The notes under the pieces are model-generated. The model ran no database searches. It was not told where the DNA came from and was given only the letters and a program-made list of their open reading frames with translations. Made by a program: the position numbers and the translations under genes. From Cyrtodaria siliqua (Eukaryota > Mollusca > Bivalvia > Adapedonta > Hiatellidae), in contig JAWPHD010011013.1 in assembly GCA_037043455.1 (NCBI GenBank), forward strand, positions 1-64,000: a stretch of 64,000 bases of DNA, written 5' to 3'. Shown piece after piece: positions 56,131-64,000 of the stretch (the stretch's first letter is position 1; the number at the start of each line of letters is the position of its first letter).

Positions 56131-58822
56131 CAATCTGTTGACAAGTCGTTCAGTACCAACTCAAACTTATTAATTAATTTAGTTTTATAAACATAGTCTA
56201 TCATCTTCGTTGTCGAAATAAAGAATAGATTGACGAATGAACCTTTAGTTTGCATATGCTGTACGTATATTTGACCACAGCGATTCCCTTCTAAAAAGAT
56301 ACGACATCGAGGAGAATAAAATTATATTTGCCAGGCTGGACATTGTACGTGCTTTCAAATCGATTATCGTATCATCCATGTGTGTTTTAATATAACATTG
56401 TCGGGTGGCATGTGACCACGAAACATATATTTTATCAGTGGTTGCTGTGTCTTAACCTCAGCTCCCAAAATCTTTCGTTTCGAAAAGTATCTGGTAATGC
56501 CGTTTTAAAAGCACCTAGCTTTACTATAAAGATAACTGAATCAGCCACTGTTGAATATTCTAACAAAACGGTGTGTATATAATATATATATATACTATAT
56601 ACAGAATGTGAAATAAGTTCGATTATAGATCATCACTGCAATTAAAACAAAAAAACAGAACTTTTTCATATATGCAATACACTACTCAACTTTTATAATC
56701 GGTCACCCAGGGTTTATGAAAATAACACGAGTACTAAAAACTGAAAATCAACGAAACACATACCAATGTTTTATTAAGTTTATCAACAAGGTTTTCGTCC
56801 AATCAAGGCAGATTATGTTTTATAAATCGCTAGCGATATTTGTTAAACGAAGCCAGTTAAAATTCCAAATGAAAATATGAATTATTAAAAAATATACAAT
56901 TCTTTGAAAAGTGACCGTCTATACTGGAACCGCACAGCCTATCTATCCCGCCACTTTACTTCATTGTGCACTTTATTTCAAAACCACACGATGATAAGTG
57001 TATGTTAACTAAAAATATATTATAATAGTCAACATTACTGGAAAACACTGCATTAATTAAAAAGCACTTAACTTGATGCAGGCGTATAATTAATTTTAAA
57101 TACCCGTCATGCATCTATCATATGGTTTCGTTTTTTGTTTAAACGTGACAAGTGATGTAGCAAATACATAACCGTTCGTGCTGTAAGGGACCAGGCAATA
57201 TTCATTGTGGGTTGGGACCGGTGCAAAATGTCATGGGACAGGTACTTTTTTTGTCGCGACAAACCATGGGACAATATTTTTTTTCCGCTAGCTTGCCATG
57301 GGACGTACACTTTTCCCCACACAAACAATTACAAATATTGAAGCAGTGATCTTTGACCAAAAAGGCTCCCTTACCAAAAATATAGGCTTCTGGCAACTGC
57401 AGCAAACATTACTGCAAATCTGTTGCAGAAGTTGCGGTACACTTTTACCATGCAAGTGAAGTATGCGGCAAAGTTGCAGCAAACAAATATTCAAATGAGG
57501 TTCTGGTTATGTTCACCGCAACTTTGCCGCAGACCTCATTTGCATAGTAAAAGTGTGCGACAACTTCTTAGCACACTTCATTTGCTTACCACTTGTAGCT
57601 GTAATCTTCTGGCGATGTTTTGGCGATGTTAGCTCCTACTTTGCCGCAGACCTCAGTTACATAGTAAAAAACTTTGCAGCGAACTTCATTTGCATAAATT
57701 GTTTCTCTGCATTGTTCTGGTGATGTTTTTCAAAATAAATAATGGACTGATATTATGAAATAGAACAATGGTGCGCCGTTTGTAAAAAAAATAAATATTT
57801 AGCTCGATTTTTTTTTCACTATTTAACATGGATTGCACTGCACCATATTTAAATAAATTGACACGATTTAAATAAATCGACACTATTTAATTAATGCTCT
57901 CGATTTAAGGTATATCCTTACGATTTAGATTATATCCTCACGATATAAATATATCCATACGTCGTAGTATGCACTTCCATATACGTTTAATTACAGACTA
58001 TATCAATGAAATACACCAAATACCTCATAAAATCGCATTGATAAACCAGTGCTTCGAGTAAAAGAAAATGTATTTTCGAAAAAATCTTCGGCAAGATTAT
58101 CTAAACAAAAACATAACGTCACGTGGGTCTGTCAATCATGATTTTGACACATTAAATTTGCAAATTAAGAAAGAGTTTTCTGATTTGATTGATGGAAGGT
58201 ACAAATGACGTTCAGAGATTATTTGGAAACGATTTCTGAAAGTAGCTATATGGTTGGAAGGTCACGGACATGATTTCTGCGATTTCATTGGCTGATGGAC
58301 ACACGTCTGACGGTCTTGTCAGGATATTGTGATACGGTGTTGTTTTCAAACGGTGCGTGGGTTAATTAGTTGTTTATTGAAATAATGCCGCAAATTAAGC
58401 TGCCTGAGCCGAGATTGTTGATTGTACCAAAAGTTGTTTGATCTTATTAACAATCGCTAGCGGCAAAAAACAGCAGCCAGGTTTATTCAGTTATCAAAAT
58501 GAAATTTTGATATGGCTAGTTTGCCACTTGATTTGGTCTGAAATGGAAATGTCCGTCGGGAAAGTGGCGGGCAACCAGATTTGCGAAGGTCACTTGCCCG
58601 CACCCAAAATCCACTTTCCCGGGGCGTCGGGCAATCGTATTTCCGGAACCCTGTACGACTTAACTAAATGGTTTTGATTTAAATAATTGTTTAAAAATTC
58701 CAAATAAATGGACCTTCATTTCACTAAATGTGCAACAATTTGATTAAATTGACTATATTTAAATAAATCGACACAATTTGAATAAACTGACACTAATTAA
58801 ATAAATCCTCTCAAAATTAAAA

Positions 58823-59780
58823 TCTGTCATTTCTGCATTACTCTCATTTTCATGGAGATGTCGAGCGCTGTCATTTCTGCATTACTCGGCCATTTTTATG
58901 GAGATGTCGAGCGCTGTCATTCCTGCATTTCTCCCATTTTAATGGAGAATGTCGAGCGTTGTCATTCCTGCATTACTCCCATTTTCAAGATGATGTCGAG
59001 CACTATCATTTCTGCATTACTCTCATTTTCATGGAGATGTTGAGTGCTGTCATTCCGCATTACTCCCGTTTGCATGGAGATGTTCCTGCATTACTCCCAT
59101 TTTAATAGAAATGTCGAGTGCTGTCATTCCTACATTACTCCCATTTGCATGGAGATGTCGAGTGCTGTCATTCCTACATTACTCCCATTTGCATGGAGAT
59201 GTCGAGCACTGTCATTTCTGCATTACTCTCATTTTCATGGAGATGTCGATCACTGTTATTTCTTCATTACTCTCATTTTCATGGAGATTTCGAGCGATGA
59301 CATTTTTACATTACTCACATTTTCATGGAGATGTCGAGCGCTGTAATTTTTGCATTATTCTCATTTTCATGAAGATGTCGATCACTGTCATTTCTGCATT
59401 ACTCAAATTTTCTTGGAGATATCGGCGCTGTCACTTCTGCATTACTTTCATTTTCATGGAGATGTCGAGCACTGTCATTTCTGCATTACTCTCATTTTCA
59501 TGGAGATATCGAGCGCTGTGGAGTACTGTCATTACTCTAATTTTCATGGAGTTGTCGAGTGTTGCCATTTCTGCATTACTCATATTTTCATGGAGATGTC
59601 GAGTGCAGTAATTTCTGCAATACTCCCATTTTTATGAAGATGTCGAACGCTGTCATTTTTTGCATTATTTATTTTCATGTAGATGTTGTGCAATGTCATT
59701 TCTGCATTACTCTTATTTTCATAAAGTTGTCGAGCACTGTCATTTCTGCAATACTCCAATTTTCATGGATATATCGGCGC
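58823..59780. repeat. 44-bp minisatellite, about 21 copies
   Basis: The unit is ctgtcatttctgcattactc followed by tcattttcatggagatgtcgagca, period 44. Copies vary by substitutions and a few indels (for example near 59085 and 59515). Plus-strand ORFs of up to 166 codons (CITLIFMEMSSTVISALLSF) arise because the unit lacks stops in several frames. They are not genes. The array lies wholly inside the TIR element at 57187-60261. Confidence 0.95.
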
Positions 59781-60074
59781 TGTCGAACACGAAAAATCGG
59801 ATTGGTAAAATGTGTCGCAATGTTGTGGCGAACAAAAGAACATGAAAGTAAGTTTGTGGTGATGTTATGGTGAACGTTCCAAATAAATAAATGTTTCTGG
59901 CGAATGTATAGCTTTTTGGCGACTTCGCAGCAAATTCGCCAAAGATAACCATAATGTTTGCTGCAACATCACCGCTAGTGGCGAACATTGGCGAACAATT
60001 AAGAATTGTTATGGTGAACAAAATTGTTCGCTGCAAGCTTGCAGCAAACCTCATTTGGTATAGAGGGTGCTTAT

Positions 60075-60200
60075 GGACCAGGCAATATTTATCTGGGCAT
60101 TGGGAATGGTGCGAAATGGCATGGGGCAGGTATTTTTTTGTCGCGACAAACCATGGGACGATACCTTTTTTTTCGTTTGCTTGCCACGGGACGTACATTT
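60075..60200. repeat. Second copy of the Harbinger-like left-end unit
   Basis: ggaccaggcaatatttatct through gtcgcgacaaaccatgggac to gggacgtacatt repeats 57188-57312 in the same orientation, 60 bp before the inverted right terminus. Confidence 0.85.
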
Positions 60201-60664
60201 TTTTTATATAACATTTTTATTTGCACCGGTCCCAACCCCCCGATAAATATTGCCTGGTCCCTAACATGTTATTACGATAACTTATGCTTAAGACGATTTC
60301 AATCAATAAAAGCCTCCTTCGAAAAAACGTGTTGTATTCGTCATCATCTACTATCTATTACGCTAGTCTAGACCATCTGCAACGCTTTTTTTCCTATGAC
60401 AAACGCCTAGAAGCTTTCTTTTAAAAATGTTTTGAAGCGAGCAATTTTACCGAAATTCTGGTATCGTTTCTGATTGGCTGGCACACACACACACCAGAAG
60501 AACGAATATTCACTATTTCACTGATTAACAAATAAACAAAGAGGAAAACTTCATCATTATATCGCCTAACTGAATGTGGATTGTCAAACATATTATAACA
60601 AAAATACGTAGTTCCGGTTAAAACAAAAATTCTGCACACAGGATCAAGACGCTTGTATTTAAAA

Positions 60665-60784
60665 TCGTCGAATAAAGGAACCAAGCAGTGCCACATTCAT
60701 CCAGTCGTCGAATAAAGGAACCAAGCAGTGCCACATTCATCCAGTCGTCGAATAAAAGAACCAAGCAGTGCCACATTCATCCAG
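60665..60784. repeat. Three perfect-to-near-perfect 40-bp tandem copies
   Basis: The unit tcgtcgaataaaggaaccaa followed by gcagtgccacattcatccag occurs three times head to tail, with a single G-to-A change in the third. Such identity suggests very recent duplication. Confidence 0.95.
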
Positions 60785-61029
60785 TCCTCAGTATTTCTTG
60801 ACTGTAAATTGCTCATATGTAATACAATTTAAAACTGAATGGACGCCATTCACCTTCAATTAACAAATTGAGTAATCCGTTCATGTCTTAAATTTCTTAT
60901 TACGAGCATGCATATTTAATTTCACCACTATTTGAAATAGAATCAATCATGTTGAAAATAATGTGTATATTTACATTGGTCTGGAATTATTACATATTAT
61001 TCGTTGAACGAATGTTAATATACTTTTAA

Positions 61030-61365
61030 TGTGGTGTTATCCCTGCATTGTGCATATTTAAATGAAAAGTTGAAGGTTCTAGTCCCGTCAGAGGCGGGCT
61101 TGTTACTGAAGAGAGACGGGTTGGTTCGGTTGGTGAGCCGCCAGCTAGTTAAATAACGGTTACCGATTGCCTACCTGCCTGGTGCCTGGCATTAAAGAAT
61201 AGGAAGCGGGAAGTAATGATGTTCAAGACAAAGGTGTCTTATAAGTGAAGATTGGCTGGCCCTTTCAATAGGGGTGACACTATAATGAACAAACACTTTA
61301 CTTTTACTTACTTTGTAGTTTTACTGTGATGTTATCCCTGCAGTGTGCATATTTAAATGAAAAGT
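61030..61365. repeat. Insertion flanked by a 35-bp direct repeat
   Basis: gttatccctgca(t/g)tgtgcat followed by atttaaatgaaaag occurs at about 61034-61066 and 61330-61362 with one difference. Between them is about 260 bp with SINE-like wording (ggttctagtcccgtcagagg at the start, tttacttttacttactttg at the end). The flanks are too long for an ordinary SINE target duplication. Confidence 0.6.
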
Positions 61366-61559
61366 ATTTTTTTCAATTCAATTTCCTTTTTGATATGTGC
61401 CTACACTATTTCACACCGTCTGAGACTCGTTCAGTTGTCTTATATGTTATATTCTACCTTTGTTTAATCTTGCCTTTAGTCATATTCATTCATTGTCCAT
61501 CATTCCGGACATAGAAAACATCATATGTCTTTTATATCAATATCCGCACGTCTGACTGG

Positions 61560-61710
61560 GAGCTCGACTTGTGAATGAGGAAGTGTCGATTCTTGCGGAT
61601 GGCGGGCGGTGTACAGTACTAGTTCTACCCGGGAAATGTGGGTGGTCTGCCTCCACCACAAACAAATTAGACCGTCATATATAACCTTACATGTGTTGAA
61701 AATGCATACA
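61560..61710 (+). mobile_element. SINE-like dispersed repeat, family B copy 3
   Basis: aagtgtcgattcttgcggat, agttctacccgggaaatgtg, ggtctgcctccaccac, then gaccgtcatatataacc and tgttgaaaatg match the copies at 11684-11850 and 40717-40860 in order. Confidence 0.5.
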
Positions 61711-62234
61711 AACAAATCATCATTTACTGCTGCCCATCATATATGCTGTCATCAGCCTCCCTTTTATCGTTTTCTATTTGTTGACCTTCATACCTGATTT
61801 AAATCACCACTTCTACTGTTTTCAATATCCCCATTAACACGTTTACTTACATTTACTTCTGTCGTGTTGCTTTCTTGCCATTGCGATACGTCCTTTTCCA
61901 GGGCTTTTCCTCGGAGTGCCATGGGGCCGAATAAGGACCCGTTCCCAATGGCAAAACCCACTCTTTCCCCCAATTTAAAGAAAAACATTCCCAACCCACA
62001 AACAAAATGAAAAAAAGAAAAAAAGTAAAGTAAAGACATTTTCTATTGTGTTGGTGTCACTCCACACACTCATTTCAGTAACTGATTGTTGTTACCACTC
62101 CGAACAGGTTCAAATCACTATTTAAATGATAATTGTCGATAATGTACAAAATACCCAGGAAACGCCCTGTTTTCCGTAAACTGTCATTTGTCTTCTGTTA
62201 TTTGTTTATCCACAATCAGTTTGAGAAATGCCTT

Positions 62235-62305
62235 TGTCCAGTAGGTAGCACGGTGGACTTGAAATCCGAATGATCCCGGATTCAATCATCGACTGCACCG
62301 TTGTG
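62235..62305 (+). other. tRNA-like sequence, probable SINE head
   Basis: agtaggtagcacggtggact (A-box-like), then gatcccggattcaatcatc (B-box-like, imperfect) 30 bp later. The wording ggtagcacggtggac resembles the head of the repeat at 55848. No complete cloverleaf can be supported. Confidence 0.35.
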
Positions 62306-64000
62306 TTTCCTTTGTGTGTTCTTTAAAGACACTTTCCCTTTGCTTCTCCGTCAGAAGTTGGGTGGTCGGAGTATGACAGATTCCCGGATTCCTATGTTAA
62401 CTTTATTTCTCTCTTGGATGGCTCAAAATGACATGTTATGTGTTTATGAACCGTTCAACAGCAATAATGTCTCTACATTAGCTCCGTCTGGAGAGAAGAG
62501 AAAACGTGTTCGTCCATTTGGCAGTGGTGTTCTAGGTTCGCGGATTTGTTTTTCCATATGACAGATAGCCAAGATATTTTTCTCAATATGCCATATGATT
62601 TTTTTAATTTACTATATTTTTCCATATAGACTAATGATTTTTTTCCGTATAGATTTTTTTTTTTCGTATGCCACATGAGGCAAATATTTTTTCCAGATGC
62701 CATATGGGACCCTTTCCTAAATGGGCCTACTGGTTGACTACCGGGTATTTTTAAATAAAATATAAAAAATATAAACACATTAAACAACAGCAGTATGCCA
62801 CACCACATAAATAACGAGGCAACACAAACGACGACTGTAAGTTTAAATAATAATAACGTTTCAGCACAAAAGACGTGATTTTATGACGCCACGTGATGTT
62901 TCGAGGTCAAGTTGTCTGACGTCGTGACGGTTTTATGACCATGTTCTATAGTTGTTTTTAATTTGTAATTTTAATGCAAATGATATTCCTTTTAAACCCA
63001 ATGCAAGCGATATTCAAAACTTGATTTCCAGTTGCTGTTTTCTTCAAGAATTTCAACATTGTCGTAAAATACAAGTGTAACATACAGTTTAAAAGAAATG
63101 GTCGATACAATATAGGTACATCGTTGGAAGTCTGTTTTGCTTCTTATCTATTCCAGCCTAGAAAATCTTGCACTGAGTGATATGCGTCGAAACAACATTA
63201 TCTTCGGTAGATTGCACTGGAGTCTACGAATTAGTATATAGTAATGAGATAAAACATTGACGTAATGGAGGCGTCAAACAATAATCATATTATTAGCTCC
63301 TAGAAGTTCTCGTTTTGCAGAACTGCACGACATCTTTGAACTTATTGCTTTTACAACAGTTTTTTCTCCTTATAAATGTTTAATTTAATCTAACTCTACA
63401 AGTTCATGAAGCTATGTCATGGTATATTGACCAAGACTCACCAAGCCGTAGTTCACGACCAGATGAAACGCCTTAACGGACATTAACGACAGCAGCAGTA
63501 GCTGCAGTAGCAGCAACAACAACAACATGTTTTAATCGTGTGAAATCAGAACTGTAAATTGTAATCTGGTATGAAAATTGAACACATACATGACCCTGGT
63601 GTTAATCAGTATTTGTTACGCTATAAAAATGTGAAATAAAAATCAAAAAATAGACAATTATGTTTTCTCCTAATAATTCTCCCCTCCTATTTTATTCTAC
63701 AATCAAAATCACCTTTATACACATACTAATAATTACAGTCGAAACGTCCCCTAGTCAAAACGTATATTATTAAATATTTGAATAAAGTTATAATAGAAAA
63801 TCAATAAATACATTCACTATTTGCCAAATAAAATATTATTAAAAGTGTTAAATATATAGGTATAAATAAACACATAAAAATATGATAACACACTCACAAA
63901 AACAAACAAACTTAACCATTATCTACCTATTGTTTAATAGGGAAATTTATTGGAAGTTTGGACAATTTGAAAATACAGAAAGGTTTTGGTCTATTTGGGG
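62306..64000. other. Intergenic, nothing recognised
   Basis: T-rich low-complexity stretches occur near 62560-62700, with the recurrent word ccatatg. A small CAG/CAA microsatellite lies at about 63487-63529. No exon or RNA gene was identified. Confidence 0.5.

Larger units (their letters stand above)
57187..60261. mobile_element. PIF/Harbinger-like TIR element carrying a minisatellite (3.1 kb)
   Basis: The left end gggaccaggcaatattcatt (then gtgggttgggaccggtgca) and right end tgcaccggtcccaac (then ... aatattgcctggtccc) form TIRs of about 40 bp, flanked by taa on both sides (57184-57186 and 60262-60264). A subterminal unit of about 125 bp (acaggtact ... gtcgcgacaaaccatgggac ... gggacgtac) is present directly at 57188-57312 and again at 60075-60200. 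Between them lie gcagcaaac/gcgaac-rich segments, short ttaaataaatygacac repeats (57860 and 58750) and the 44-bp array. No transposase. An alternative reading is a short 187-bp MITE at 60075-60261 plus a truncated copy at 57187. Confidence 0.65.

Noticed and set aside
58852..59873. Plus-strand ORFs with MEMSSTVISALLSF repeats
   Set aside because: They are products of the 44-bp minisatellite. Several frames are open over the same DNA.

Overview
This window is nuclear DNA of an animal, most likely a bivalve mollusc. It is AT-rich and intron-bearing, with one recognisable conserved metazoan gene, tRNA-derived SINEs, CCHC-tailed LINEs, Tc1 and mariner relics, many short terminal-inverted-repeat (TIR) elements and several kilobase minisatellites. 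The species cannot be fixed from the sequence alone.

The host gene is TCEANC2 (transcription elongation factor A N-terminal and central domain-containing protein 2) on the + strand. It has four exons: 32933-33061, 36305-36446, 38395-38588 and 42425-42616. GT/AG junctions and reading phase agree at every intron, giving 218 aa, with AATAAA at 42839. Its three introns (about 3.2, 1.9 and 3.8 kb) are filled with non-autonomous DNA transposons, several with visible target-site duplications (TSDs): 33688-35032 with a nested MITE, 35758-36082, 36506-37218, 37306-38310 with a nested copy, 38703-39015, 39108-39825 and 41083-42178.

Upstream on the same strand, 21061-29265 holds a decayed multi-exon gene of the DUF6589 type. 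Its coding blocks are broken by stop codons, frameshifts and a 44-bp internal duplication. Its intervals are filled by dispersed repeats, a TTAA-flanked MITE and a 1.4-kb foldback that itself carries a SINE insertion.

The rest is repeat landscape. LINE relics lie at 3523-5660 (690-aa RT ORF, minus), 7115-8807 (plus) and 43457-44063 (minus, catalytic core deleted). Inverted-repeat or foldback elements lie at 9608-10208, 10586-11586, 26287-27718 and 30237-31163. There is a mariner relic at 19091-19740 and an internally deleted Tc1 at 52228-53081. Minisatellites have 41-bp (13735-16765), 34-bp (44950-45608), 37-bp (48605-50035) and 44-bp units (58823-59780). The last lies inside a 3.1-kb PIF/Harbinger-like TIR element (57187-60261). 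No operon-like system, CRISPR array or microbial defence locus is present. The main interest is the layering of element families and minisatellites around one conserved gene.
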